64,000 nucleotides of DNA from Tetragonia tetragonoides (taxonomy: Eukaryota > Streptophyta > Magnoliopsida > Caryophyllales > Aizoaceae), in NCBI GenBank assembly GCA_038025085.1, contig CM076147.1:31718766-31782765 (forward strand). Direction: 5' to 3'. The translations under genes were made by a program, and so were the position numbers. The notes beneath the pieces were generated by a model that had not been told where the DNA came from, ran no database searches, and was given only the letters and a program-made list of their open reading frames with translations. Positions 1-12,209 of this stretch are shown piece by piece. Numbering within the stretch: position 1 is the first letter of the stretch; every line of letters begins with the position of its first letter.

Positions 1-1067
1 TAATAACAGGTCATACGGCGTCTATAAACGCGGTATCAAATTCAACAATAAACGGATCTAAAACGTCAGAAAGCATTCTAATTGACAGACTATCAAGCAC
101 TTGAGGTTCGACAATTCCAAACGGCTTCATTTTTATCGCTGTTTTCTATATCACCGTCTCTTTATGGAAAATCCTGCCATAGCCTTGATGGATGCACAAC
201 TGGTACACTTAAAAGGCAGTAATGAGGTATGATGCATGTTGGTGAACAATCTATAATACTATGTTATAGGTTGAGTCTCATGAAGATCATGCAGCTAGCT
301 TGTTTTTTTTTTTTTTTTTGGTGGGGGGGGGGGGCAATATCTTAACTTAGTATGACGATGCTTTTCAGCAACGGCCACACAATTTATACCCATAATCCCA
401 ATGCTTTATGAGAAGTTATCTTAAGTAGAACAAGTCTTATATGCGATCAATTAACCGACAAAAAAAGTCACTATTTAGAAAGGTGATTATCACTCATTAT
501 GAGAACTGATCACTGTTTCACTAAAAACTGACATTCGTCTCATCGAAAATTACGATAAGATTATCTTATACGGGATTTGTGCCGCAAATAACTTCAAATA
601 TTGAAATATTAGTAACAAAAGTAGATAGGGCAATTGGTGAATGGTAATGACATATACCAAATGCAGTAAGCCACACTGGGTGAACTAGAAGAAAGTGATG
701 AAATGTCAACATGTGCATAGATGATGAATCGCTGGGAACCTATAACTTTTGCGATGTTTCAACAGAAATATTGAATGATTGAAAGCTAACTAGGCATCTA
801 TAGATATATACTCCACTTTTATAAAATCTTCAACCAGGGGCTAAAATACTGATGCTCTGCTTATATTTATGTCAAAGTTTGCATTCTTTATTTGGTATCT
901 AATTTCTGTTTGACATTGTAGTTTTTTTTGGGATTGGCAAAGAGAAATTTTTTTTTTACCTTTGGACGTGGTTAAGGGCAACATAGGGTCTCGGCCGATA
1001 TTCCACGAATTTCTTTGTGTAAGTAGTGCTCCACATAAGATTTGAACTCATAACCTGATGGTGTATA
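1..1067. other. AT-rich intergenic DNA, no gene recognised
   Basis: No convincing coding region. Short homopolymer runs occur near 303-333. A short minus-strand ATG frame of about 40 codons begins at 130 and ends near 11; I cannot assign it, and it may be chance or the edge of a gene lying to the left. A dispersed repeat copy is listed separately at 424-585. Confidence 0.5.
424..585. repeat. Dispersed repeat, copy 1 (related to 47603-47750 and 49255-49425)
   Basis: Resembles the other two segments: each has a start like 'cttgtgtgaga', a middle block like 'agtcactatttag', and an end like 'aagaccgtgtta' that loosely mirrors the start. It may be a small inverted-repeat MITE. Copy 1 is the most diverged and its edges are approximate. 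Confidence 0.35.
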
Positions 1068-1084
1068 AATTGTAACTTGTTTAT

Positions 1085-1282
1085 TTTTTTTTTTTGGTTC
1101 ACGATCAAGGGTATCCACCGTCGACCACAGTGACTAATCCCCGCGCTGGCTTGTAGGCACCTCAAAGGGTGGGACAGCTGGCCAAGGAATTTAAAGCTGC
1201 TCCATGCCCAAGGCGAGATTCGAACCCTCGACCTTGTTTAAGGATGGATGAATCCATACCACTCAACCACACCTCCTTGGTT
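1085..1282 (-). mobile_element. tRNA-derived SINE with 17-bp target-site duplication
   Basis: Read on the minus strand it begins 'ccaaggaggtgtggttgagt', an A-box-like start. A good B box 'gggttcgaatctc' follows, and the element ends in an A-rich tail, seen as the T run at 1085-1095. The 17-bp duplication 'aattgtaacttgtttat' flanks it exactly at 1068-1084 and 1283-1299, which fixes the boundaries. Short ORFs here are shadows of the SINE. Confidence 0.88.
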
Positions 1283-1299
1283 AATTGTAACTTGTTTAT

Positions 1300-2820
1300 C
1301 ATTGAACTAATTAACCACCTTTTGGATTATTCTCAAATGTTTCCTAAACCATGAAAAGAAAGTTAAATTTTTTAATCCATTTATATACTTTTCTTCAAAG
1401 AGAGGTTGAATGGCTAATGGGTTGACCAATTACATTTAGAATCCAACTTTCATATTACTTAATCCTCTGATTATGTTAGTTCACTGTTTCATGCATTGTC
1501 TTTGGCTCCCGTATACATACATGAGTGACATATTTAATAAGATATCTGATCTACCAACATGGTTTCTTATGCTCTTAATTTGAATTTTGGCATTACTTAT
1601 TCTATTCCAAAGTAGAGTATAAAATAGACATCAATAAATATATAGTATGGCGTGATAATGTAAATTCTAACTTAACTAATAGGTAACATAAACACACTTT
1701 ATCAATAATTAGTGCAGTTTTTTTTTCCATCCCTTTACATGCCTTATTTCTTTGAATAATAAAACTTTCACAAGTTTATAAAAATAATACAGCCTACATT
1801 TAATATAACCAAACACGTACACGCCTTTCTTCGACAATCTTGTCAGAAAAAGAAATTTTTCTTCTAATCAAGAAGTTATGTACAATTATTTATATCTCAT
1901 TAATGTCTCTATATGCTACTCATAAAGATCACGTTTATCTAAAATATTGAATGTATAAATTCAATTTCCTTTTTGTTCTAAATTTACCTGTTTTCAATTG
2001 TCATAATTTATTTGTTATGGAGAATACTTGATAATGTGTAATATTTAGTTTAGATGCATGAATCTGAATGAACTCTCAAACGTAAACTACTCTTTCGTAT
2101 TAACAAAAAAACAAGATCATTATTCATTTTTCATACCTTATGTAGCCAATTTATAAGTTACACTCCCTCATTTTCTCATAATTCTTCTAAAACCAGATTT
2201 TTTTTAATACAAATGAGTAATATTCATTTTTCTTGGTGTTTTCTCTAACTCTTCTAAAAAATGTCTTTTGTGTAACTTGTAATTTTCCCCAAAGAAGCAT
2301 CACTAACATCTAGGGACATGTATAGGGATTAGGCCCCACATAAACATGACATGGAAAGCAAACAAGAAAAGAGAGAAAACACAAGAAAATAACAATTCAC
2401 CAACCAATAATTAGAGGATTTAGCACTTTTTAACTGTTTTTTTTCTTTTGTCAATTAAAAGAGATTTGGGAGCCTGTACCTCAAGATCCACATTACTATT
2501 TGACCTTTCATATCCATCATCATTTATTTTATTCTCCTCACTCACTCACTTACTTAATTAATTGAATTAAATATTTAATCAAATAATTAATTAATAACTT
2601 TCAAACTCACCATCACCAAAAGCCAATTCCCTCCTTTCCCCATCTTCTTCCCCTTTTTTTCCCAAACAATTACCCTCTCACATCACAATCCAAAACATAC
2701 TCATCTTATAACACAAGGGCAATAGTGTAATTTCATAACATCTGTCGGTCCACTAACCCTAGTTAAATTCTAACCCAAAGTGATCTCATCACCACCCTCT
2801 TCCCTTCCCCTCGAGCGTCG
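1300..2820. other. Intergenic region upstream of the NDL gene
   Basis: Very AT-rich with no ORF of note. It should include the distal promoter of the gene starting at 3028. No transposon ends were recognised. Confidence 0.5.
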
Positions 2821-3027
2821 GTGACTCACTGCTCACTCTCACACAGAGAGAGAGAGGAGAGAGAAAATGACGATGACTCGTATTTATTTATATAATATTA
2901 TATTATATAATATGATATGTGATATATAAATAAATAAATTCCACCGAACGAATCCAGAGCTTCCATAGTCAGAGAGAAAGTGAGGAGAGAGAAAATATTG
3001 AGAGAGAGAGAGGGAGAGAAATTGATA
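2821..3027 (+). promoter_or_regulatory. Probable core promoter and GA-rich 5' leader of the NDL gene
   Basis: Contains a GA run at about 2846-2866, an AT block with TATA-like sequence ('tatttatataat', about 2887-2898), and a second GA-rich stretch (2971-3020) just before the ATG at 3028. GA/CT-rich leaders near start sites are common in plants. The exact transcription start cannot be read. Confidence 0.35.
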
Positions 3028-6000
3028 ATGGGGGATTCTAGCGATTCTGTTTCTGTCAATATTGAACCGATCTCCATTGATAGCCAGGTGCATTTTCAGT
3101 ATTTTCTCTCTCTTCCTTTTTTTTGTTGTTATTCTTGGTTTCAGTTTATTGAGCTGCATTTTAATTATGGCGATGATTGTTAGTGATTGTAGTTAAGTTT
3201 CCATGCGGTCTTTAATTAACCAAGTTTAAATGATGATTAATGTATCAAAGAAATTATGCAATTTTGTGCTAATAATATTTATTTTTGTGAATTAAATGTT
3301 TGATTGTAGCATCAATTAATAATAGGTTTTGTTTTGGGGAGAAGATTGTCCAAAATGAAGAAAAATCCAAAGGTTCATTTTTGGTTGAATGCATTTCTAT
3401 TTGAAGAAATTGTGAAATTTGTTTGAGTTTGTCGGGTTCTATTATCGTTATACATCAAATACAAAATTTGATTATTTTTTTTAAGTTAGTTGCTTTTACA
3501 AATTTTGATTAGCCCGTTTCTGCTCATTTTATTAATTTTTTCTTTTATTTTTGATTGCCCCTCAATTGATTGCCCGGTAATGTGCCTAATTATGGTATCA
3601 TGTTCCCTTTTTCTTTGAAGTAGATATATAAATTTGTGTCATGTTCTTCTTTTTTTATTTATTTTGCTGTTTGTGGAAAAACTTGAACTTCCTCATTGAA
3701 TGATATATATATTTTTCCTTTTAATTTGTATTGCCCCTCAAATGATAGCCTGGTAATGTGCCTAATTATGGTATTCTATTCCCTTTTTCTTTGAAGTTGT
3801 ATCACTATCAAGTTATCAACTTGTGTCATATTCTTTTTCTTTTTTGGTGCTAATTGGTAAAATTTATGCCTGCAAATCCGCAATTGACAATATTTTCAAC
3901 CCTTGTTGAAGTATACCGGAATTCTGGTTGGTAATTGGCAAGTTTAGGTCAGGGACCAGAATTTATGAATATTTTATCTCTTTCTTTCTGAAAAGAGCAA
4001 GTTGAAAATGTTGCTTGTTAGAGATCTCTTGCTAGCTTTAAGATACTCCTAGCTCTTTATTCATCTCAGGTTAATTTTTTGACAAGGTGTGTTTAATTTT
4101 GGTAAATCTGTTTTTTTAAATATATGTCTCGGTGTTTTGCAGGAGTACTATGTAAAAACAGGTTCTGGTCCGGTGTCGGTTGCTGTTTTTGGTGACCAGG
4201 ATAAGCCAGCCCTTATTACCTACCCAGATTTGGCTTTGAATTGTAAGTGACATAGTTAATTCTTCTTTTTTCTCTTTTACGTGATTTGTTGTTTGTTTCT
4301 CTGTGGGGCCATGGTAACTCGTAGTTATTATTGTTATTATTAACCTTAGTGGCTTTTAAATTACCTTACAAAGTATGATAACAATCCACTGCCAGAAACC
4401 TTGAGCTGTTGGATTACGTTCGATAACGGACTTTAGTATGTAGTTAGGAAAGAACATGCTAACCTCTAGTGTTTTCGAGCTTGAATATATTTCTATTTTT
4501 AATTTCCTTTTTCTTTCCCACCCATGATGATGATGAAGTGTTTTGTTTCCTCTTTGTGTGATTGAGCAGATGCATCTTGTTTTCAAGGATTATTTATGTG
4601 TCCCGAAGCATTATCTCTACTTCTCCACAACTTCTGCATATATCACATCAGCCCCCCTGGACATGAGGTTTGTAAACTGGATAACTGAATTTCGTATGTT
4701 TGTTTATATAGTTTCTTATTGCTCATACTTTTCGTGGTAGACGCCTTGTCTGGTTATCGTTAAGAATTGTTTGTTTTGTTTCTTATATGGCAATTTTTAA
4801 AGAGCTTTTTCAGTGGGGAGCTGCTGCAATTAGCTATGATGGTCCACCACCTTCAGTGGATGACTTGGCTGATCAAATAGCTGAGGTGCTTGACTATTTC
4901 GGGTAATCCTTCCCTTCTTGCAAGCTTATTTTTTGCTGTGTAGAAAAGTTGTGCTCATGGCTTTTTCTGCAAGTTCTGTGCTGGTTCATGATGGATGTAC
5001 GCAGTACAGCATAGAAATAGGCCACTGTTGACCATGTTGAAAATAGTAGCAGTAGGTTGACTAATGCGATTAGGGTAACTTATGCTGGGGATTATTTTTG
5101 TTGCAGACTTGGTGCAGTGATGTGTATGGGAGTGACTGCCGGAGCATACATCTTGACATTGTTTGCTGTAAGTTGCTTTGTCAATGCCCATGAGTGTGAA
5201 GATGTCACAAATTATTTTTACTCATTTCCCTCGCTTCTGTGTGTGCAGATGAAATATAGGCAGCGTGTTCTTGGTTTGATACTTGTTTCTCCTCTTTGCA
5301 GAGCACCATCTTGGACAGAATGGTTGTACAATAAGGTCCCTTTTTCTGAACTTGTCTATCAGTATTTCAGAGGAAAGAATCTTAGTCTCATAAAGGTCTT
5401 CTTTTCTTGTAGGTGATGTCAAATCTACTATATTACTATGGTATGTGTGGCGTGGTAAAAGAGATGTTGCTTAAGCGGTACTTCAGTAAGGTAAATTACA
5501 TACTTCTGCCATTGTGTACCATGTACTATTGCCTTGTATGGAATGGTTTGATAGCTCATTGCAAATCCTCCTGCAGGAAGTTCGTGGTAGCGCTCTTGCA
5601 CCGGAATCAGATATTGTTCATGCATGTAGAAAAGTGAGTTTTTCTGTCACAATATCACCTCTGTTTGGCCTCAGCTTTCTTTTGTTAAAGTGGGATAGAG
5701 ATGTGGTGATCTGTAATTAGAAGAAGATTTTTGTGAGCATTGATGTGGAATTACTGATATCTTGATCTGTTTTTGTCCCCTTTCTTCTAGTGGTTGGGTG
5801 ACCAAGAAAGTAACAATGTAGTGCAGTTTCTGGAGGCAATTAACAGGTAGGATATCTCTCTGTACCCTATTGATTTGACACACTTGGTATTTAGTTTGTC
5901 ATGGATTCTGCAACATGCATAGATATGATACTTTATCCGTCCCTCTGCTCATCTTCACCTTTCAAGAGCATTAGAAGCTTGTTGTGTTGTCTAAGATGAT

Positions 6001-7716
6001 TTGTTATGCTTTCTCAAAATCTTACTTATTTCTCTCGGAAGTCACATATAAACAGTTGTTTGAATACTGGTTCAACAAAAAAAGATGCCCTATAGCTTAA
6101 AAGTCTGTCTAGACTCTAGAGAACTTAATTGATGGATCGAGCTAGATATGAGACAGAAAACTAAGCAAGGATGTGCCAGAGAAAATGAGAAATAATATTA
6201 TAGCTAGGCAGTAACAACCTCTTAATAGTCTCCTTTATCTGATAGGCCTAAGGAGGATTTCGTCAACGATTTTCTTTTTAGGAAAGTTCATGGCTGTGTA
6301 CCCCTGTACTTTGGCAACATGCACAAAGTATCCATTTTTATTGAACTTGTACATGGTATCTCTGGACTTTCAGAGATTTGTCAGTAGTTTTCTTGATGAG
6401 CCCGTGACTCTGTATTTTCCTAGAAATCTATTGTTTCTAAAAATCATCCCATTGAAGGTGGCAGTAATGGGCAAAATCTGGGATTGAAAGGAGATTTTGG
6501 ATGAAATTCTGTCTTTAAGGTATAATTTTCTGGAAACTGTATACGCGATACAATTTCGGAAAGGATTACAACATACTAGTCTTAAAAGGATAGACCATGC
6601 TTTTTGCCAAAGTGCAGGATCACCCGGCTATCCCTCTAGCAGGGTCACCTGGCTCACCCCTCTAAAATTTCCGTTTCTTTTTCTATCCCGGGGGCTGGGA
6701 GAAAGGGCTGCGGTTGATGCACTTAGATTGCTTGGTCGTGGCAAACGTACAACGATGTAGGTGAAGGCCTATATCGAGGATCTTTTTGCCATGGTTATAA
6801 ATATAATCTGTAGCTTCCACTATTCTCCTCCAACTTGATGTTATTTGCTCCTCCAGGCCCTTCCATTTCCTATTTCCCCTTGTTTGTTTCAGAAAACATC
6901 GATGAGGCACCCCTTTCTTATCCACAGCTTATTAGCTGTTGTTACTGTATCCCATGCCGTTGCTAGAATTCTATATCTTACTATCTTTGCTTCAGCGCAG
7001 ATACAATAGCTTATTCTGAAACTCAAAGATTATTCTTTACATTGGTGAATTTGGAGATAACTTTTGCATAATGAAAGCTGTATGGATAATTACATTGACG
7101 TATACCTTTAAATAATTGAGATCCTGATATTCTACTTGGCTATCCTAGTCATTTGAGTGCCGGCTTGTGCCTGTGTCTTCCCAACTCACCTTCTTCAAAT
7201 GCATTGCTTAGTTGTGCTCCAAGAGTTCTTTTCTCAATGTTTTCCTGATCTCCCATCTATTAGGAGGCCAGACATAACTGAAGGATTGAGGAAACTGCGA
7301 TGCCGGTCACTGATATTCATTGGAGAGGAATCAACTTTCCATTCAGAAGCAGTGCAAATGGCCACAAAACTTGATAGACGATTTAGTGCTTTAGTTGAGG
7401 TATCCTAATGGGCTCGCTTATTCGCTTTGATGTCTCGTTTTTATGTGATCCAGAGCTAGGATTTGCTCATTAATTTTCTCCTGGGAAATTGCAGGTTCAG
7501 GCATGCGGGTCTCTGGTGACAGAGGAGCAACCACAGGCCTTGTTGATCCCTTTAGAGTATTTCCTCATGGGCTATGGTTTCTACAGACAATCACAGTTGA
7601 GTGTTAGCCCGAGAAGCCCATTGAGCCCATCTTGCATCTCTCCGGAACTGCTTTCACCTGAGAGCATGGGTTTAAAGTTGAAGCCGATCAAGACTCGCAT
7701 CTCATTAGAGGTATAG
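3028..7716 (+). CDS. NDL (N-MYC downregulated-like) protein, NDRG family
   Basis: Plant NDL proteins bind heterotrimeric G-protein beta-gamma subunits and influence auxin transport; that is family knowledge. Eleven exons were placed by GT-AG signals and unbroken frame: 3028-3087, 4143-4242, 4570-4667, 4814-4902, 5107-5167, 5249-5335, 5413-5490, 5577-5633, 5791-5846, 7264-7399 and 7495-7716. They give 347 aa, the usual family length. The alpha/beta-hydrolase (NDR) fold runs from about residue 20 to 300. Recognisable blocks are 'TYPDLALN', 'ISPPGHE', '[11 protein letters not shown]', 'LILVSPLC', '[16 protein letters not shown]' and 'ALVEVQACGS', plus the serine/proline-rich tail '[20 protein letters not shown]'. 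The elbow reads G124-V-T126-A-G128, so the hydrolase serine is replaced, as expected for non-enzymatic NDR proteins. Exon 1 codes only 20 aa and is followed by an intron of about 1.05 kb; intron 9 is 1.4 kb. No lesions seen. Confidence 0.95.
5847..7263 (+). other. Large intron 9 of the NDL gene
   Basis: Bounded by 'cag|gtagga' and 'ttag|gaggcc'. No exon-like frame continues the NDL protein inside it; ORFs here are chance. No transposon ends with duplicated target were recognised. Confidence 0.6.
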
Positions 7717-8687
7717 ATAGGAGGAGGAACAGCAAGGGTCGCCCCTTTTGGCTTTTGTAATCTATATATGCAGTGAACAGTATTGCTAGTCGTTTTTTGG
7801 TCGAATAGAAGTGAAGTTGAGGAGGTACAGGATGGTTGTAGATACAAAAAAAATAGAAGAGGGAACTATAGAAGATAAGATATTTCAAAATAGACTGTGA
7901 AGTGGGAGATTGGAAATTTGTCAATTTTGTAATCATAGATTCCATGGGAGCTGAGTTCTCTGTAAATCTTTGAATAATAATCATCATGATGATAGAAATA
8001 ACAAGAGCAATTCTTTGTCAAGGCGAGATGGTCAGGTCTCCGGTTCTGTGTCTTCTACTCTGGTCAAGTCTGGGCTGGGCTGGTTCTGGACTGGTGAACA
8101 GCCCTAGTCACAGCATGTTCAGCTTTGCGTGCTCAGGAGAAAACTTTCAGACGAATTTTGTATTTTCGTACTACAGGGAGATGAGGCCATTCAAAGACTG
8201 CTGTCTATTCAATGGTAGGACGTATCTGTTAGACCCTCATGTGAAAGACAAACTTGTCTTTTGTTTTGTAATTTGTAGAGAACAGTAAGAGAAGTAGCAA
8301 TTTGTTGTACATCTGGAATCAAGTTTTTCATTTATCCAGGCTTCAACGCTTGTATCTCAATGAACCGAAATAAGTACAATAGTTGTGAAGAATCCAATCC
8401 ATGGTATCAAATATCGCGTATTGGCCACAATGTAACGGTTTTTGAAGTTGCCGATGCACGATATCCTGTTACATAACAGTGTTTTCAGTCATTTGTCAAG
8501 TCTATGTATATTGTATGACTTACATTGGCAGTATAACAGTAAAAGTCATGGTAGGTCATGCACTCATGCTTTTGCTGTGAAACCAATACTTCAAACCAAC
8601 CTTTACATGACTTGAAACCAGAAAACTAGCGATTTGAAAATGCCACTTAACAAATGTAAATAAGAAGTTTACAAGTTGTAAGTCGTA
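7717..8687. other. Region between convergent NDL and HAD genes (3' ends)
   Basis: Holds the two 3' untranslated regions. A 100-codon plus-strand frame at 7986-8288 has no recognisable domain and is most likely chance. No mobile element seen. Confidence 0.5.
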
Positions 8688-10354
8688 CTAATGTGGAACT
8701 TGGACTGTCTTCTGAAAAGAACCCTGTGCAGGACTAGGGCATGTTTGGGACTTATAATCAGCCAAAAGTTCCTCAGAAATTCGATTGTGGTTTTCTTCGA
8801 TGATAAGAGTGATTAAGCTAATCAGGATTCTCTGCAGTTCTTCGCCGTTGTTCCATTCATGTATCCCTGCTTTTATAACTGCATTTTTGCTAAATATTGC
8901 ATCCCACAGTGGGAAATTCTTCCTTGGCATCACAAAGTCTCTAGCTGTAAGCTTTAGACTTGGGCAGATATCATTTTTCCCATCTCCAATGTAGATGAAC
9001 CGCTTTTCTGACGACAAAGCTCTAATCCCTTCAATGATTAGCCCCTGTTACCAAGATTATATACTTCAGGGTTTGATAAAATGAAGCATCAAATGAAATT
9101 TGTTTACCAAAATGTCAGTGGAAACACAGACATTATAAACTGTAGTTGCAAAACACATGACCAGCTAAGTTGAAGATTAGTTGTAGAAGAGTAACTTTTA
9201 GGCATACCTTGCACATATTGGCAGGGCAAAGACTGCAACCATGAGAAGATAGTTTGAAATCATGGAACGGCAATATCTTGAGCCTACCATCTTTATCTAG
9301 GAAAGCTTTGTTTGTTTGATTTCAGAAAAACAGTGTAACACCCAATGATGGTTCAGAATTGTTTCAATGAAAAAGGTATTCGCATCGCTGACGATCCTCA
9401 AATCACACCTGAAACATCAAAGACATTAGCAGGTGGTTTTACAATTCTGACTTGCTAGATTACACGGACACGGACACGGACACCACGGTTGAAAAGCTTA
9501 ATACGAGTATAGTCTTTCAGACACACGACACGACACATATATGGACTCTTGTTTTCTTGATGACTAGGCTCACATTTAAAGATTTTCCAAGATCTTTAGC
9601 ATTTTATACTCAAGATTAACCTTCTTGGGAAATTTTTTCTAGAATTTTATTTTTTGAAACAACTCAAGTACAGTGAAAAACCTTACGGCAAAAATTAAAG
9701 AATTAAGCAAACACATACAACTATACAAGAAATGCATTTATATCATACCCTGAAGCATAAGCTGACTTGATGGCAGATACGATGTTAGGTGACAATGGAA
9801 TCTTCTTCAAGCATTCAACAATTTCTTGTATTGTCGTCCCTTGTAGGTGAAGTTCCTCCATCATTTTATCCTGTTTACAATAATCAAGCAAAACAAAAGG
9901 TTAAATACAGCCAGTGAGAGTAACAAACAAATTAGTACTGAAAAGGAATTAATTGTATATATATTTCATCATCAGCGATAAGTCTCTTATGAGGCGGGCC
10001 TCAAGCCTGAAGGTGAGGCCACCTTTACAACCAAGCATAACGTCGTCATGACATTACTCTATATTTGCATGGCGCCTCACCTTGAGGCCGCCTAAGTTGT
10101 AACCTAAATAATCCTAAATTATTTTAATCAAGAACAAGGTTATAGTAACAAGAACGTTTATACAATATAAAATATAAACAGAAACAGGAAGGAGAAATTA
10201 AAGAACTGACCATAAGAGAGTTGTAAGGCATGGTAGGGAGAAGTGAATTAAAGCGAAGCCTTAAGCCAAGATTGTCAACCAACCAATCATCAGTATCACA
10301 TTCTTCTACTATCGTCTTATTAAAATCAAATACCACTACTATGTTTTCTCCCAT
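8688..10354 (-). CDS. HAD-superfamily phosphatase (PPi / phosphoethanolamine / thiamine-phosphate phosphatase-like), frameshifted
   Basis: Related to the small cytosolic plant HAD phosphatases described as inorganic pyrophosphatase, phosphoethanolamine/phosphocholine phosphatase or thiamine-phosphate phosphatase-like; the substrate cannot be read here. Four exons: 10211-10354, 9749-9870, 9208-9408 and 8688-9044. Motif I is 'VVVFDFNKT' near residue 10, motif II 'LRIVSDAN', then a Cys-rich 'HGCSLCPANMCK' and motif III 'YIGDGKNDICPSLKL' with 'FVMPRKNFPLWD'. Two oddities are visible. Motif I has Asn where HAD phosphatases normally have the second Asp of DxDxT. One base is missing in exon 3 near 9315, so the frame reaches TAG at 9297-9299 after about 125 aa; restoring phase would give about 274 aa. 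All splice sites and the downstream frame are otherwise clean, so this is either a young pseudogene or an assembly error. Confidence 0.82.
9983..10095. repeat. Short inverted-repeat element, copy in HAD intron 1
   Basis: Begins like 'tctcttatgaggcggg' and ends in complementary sequence 'gcgcctcaccttgaggccg', with a conserved middle 'aaccaagcataacgtc'. The same layout recurs at 48895-49015, 49025-49165 and 50355-50480. Edges approximate. Confidence 0.45.
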
Positions 10355-12103
10355 TCCTTCTTCTAAGCAAGAGAGAGGAGAGAGAAAAATGCTAGTAATC
10401 GAATTACTTGCACTGAAATTGACCTCAAACCCAAATTGACAAAGGTATATATAGAGGGCAAAAATTGGAGACAGCCAATTACGTGATCACAGTGTGCTTT
10501 TTGCACCTGTTTCCCTTTAGTCCTTTGGCTTGCCTTGTCACGTGACACTTGTAATGCATTTATATCTTCTTTTTTTTTCTTTTTCTTTATTTCTTTTTTT
10601 TGATTGAGGAGAACAGCTAATTGAGCTAAGATATTGTATAATGCATGTAATGTAAATGTATGTACTTTGGGCGGCCTAAAATATTGGATCCTATAGAATA
10701 TCCCTTGCGTAGTTTCTGTTAACTAAAGGTCATCAAATCTACTCCATTTTGAGATGTGATTACAATCCTTGAGGGTATGGATTCTTGACATCAATTAATA
10801 TCCTGGGAGTTATGAGTTATCTCTTGTTGAACAAATTTATTATTATTATTTTTTAAATAATTTTTGGGTCGCACTCAACGTAAAGACCAAGAATTGAGAC
10901 TTTTGCCTCTCTTCTTTGTTTCTCCTTCTTCTTTTAGAACCCTAACATTTAATTGGGCCTATTTTCAAATCGGGAGGGTCGATTTAGGCCTGTGGTTGAT
11001 TTTTTTATCGCGTTTAATCTTGACTTCTAGCTTTTTTTTCGTTCTGAGTAGAATAAATTCTCTCCTATTGTGGAGTGTTTAGGGATCTTCTTATCTTCCT
11101 TTCTATAGGATTCTCTTTTTCACCTCTTGTGCGATTGATTACTAGTAAAAGCAGTATGAAATTGGGGATCAGATATACACACGATCGATGGAATCATAGA
11201 GATTTGTGGGCAAGCAATTGCGTTACTTGTGGTGAACATCTCCACTTCCGTGAAAGATGAAAATACATCAAATAAAGCACATGGTTACTATGCATCTTGG
11301 GAGTAAAAAAAAAAAAAATCTGACTTGCAGATGGGATCGTGTCGTTTGGAATTCGACATCTCGATTTCACTTTTTATTTATTTATTTTTATTAAAATTAT
11401 AATTTTTTATAAAATATTTAAGGGGACATACATCAAAAATAAATGGAACCCATTTTTCGTGTACAACTATCAAACTATCCCAAACTTTTACCTAATTAGC
11501 CAATTAAGTACTAGTATCCCTTTTATACCCTAAAATTTTAGGGTTAAGTACAACTTAAATGGTTTGATGGTATTACGATTACTCATACAAGTTACCACTA
11601 ACACCAAGATGCATCTCTTTGCTTGTGCTGATTTGTGGGGGTCAGTTCTCAGCCATGAAAACAGTTCTTGATAGCACCCGTCGTCAAGTACGACCAAGGT
11701 GTTACAATCCCACAAGAAAAAGACAACCAACGATGTCTTGACTAATAGGAGTAACAATAGTGAAGATTAAGGTGTTGGATAAATTATGCCTACGATATAA
11801 AAATAAACAACCAATAAACGGGTTCATGAGATAAACTAGGTGATGGTGTAAAACTTAAGTGATACTCACTCATATTTATTTTCTTTCTTAATAATTTATT
11901 GTAAAAGGTTCACCCAAAGGATACCTCATAGTCTCATACCCTAAATTTAATTTGGGATAATGTAAGGTACGAGGAGAAATGAGAGAGAGAGAGAGAGGAA
12001 AAATAAAAAAAAGACATGAGAAGAGGAAGAACATTCCTACAAGTAACCATGATCCATCCTCTTAGATAGTGGCAATAATTCCACCCTTTTTGGCAAACAA
12101 AGT
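10355..12103. other. Intergenic region between the HAD gene and the MULE
   Basis: Should contain the HAD promoter. A stretch at about 10865-11260 is less AT-rich, with short plus-strand frames, but no domain is recognisable. A short GA repeat lies at 11980-11998. No gene supported. Confidence 0.5.
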
Positions 12104-12112
12104 CTATTTAAA

Positions 12113-12209
12113 GAGTCCAGCTCCTCTCCATTTAGCTCATAAATGGACATCTCCAGTTCATGTTATAAGAAACAAGCACGTGGCAGTATTAAAAATGAAA
12201 GACTGAGAT
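12113..12209 (+). repeat. Left TIR of the MULE
   Basis: 97 bp, complementary to 16620-16714. It includes a CACGTG (G-box) motif, present in both TIRs, that could serve as transcription-factor or transposase binding sequence. The 9-bp target duplication immediately precedes it. Confidence 0.93.

Noticed and set aside
1180..1260. tRNA gene
   Set aside because: Pol III boxes are present, but the segment is a SINE with an A-rich tail and target duplication, not a cloverleaf tRNA; the same applies to the other B-box hits.
7986..8288. 100-codon ORF downstream of NDL
   Set aside because: No recognisable domain; it lies in the expected 3' UTR and no supporting signals are seen.
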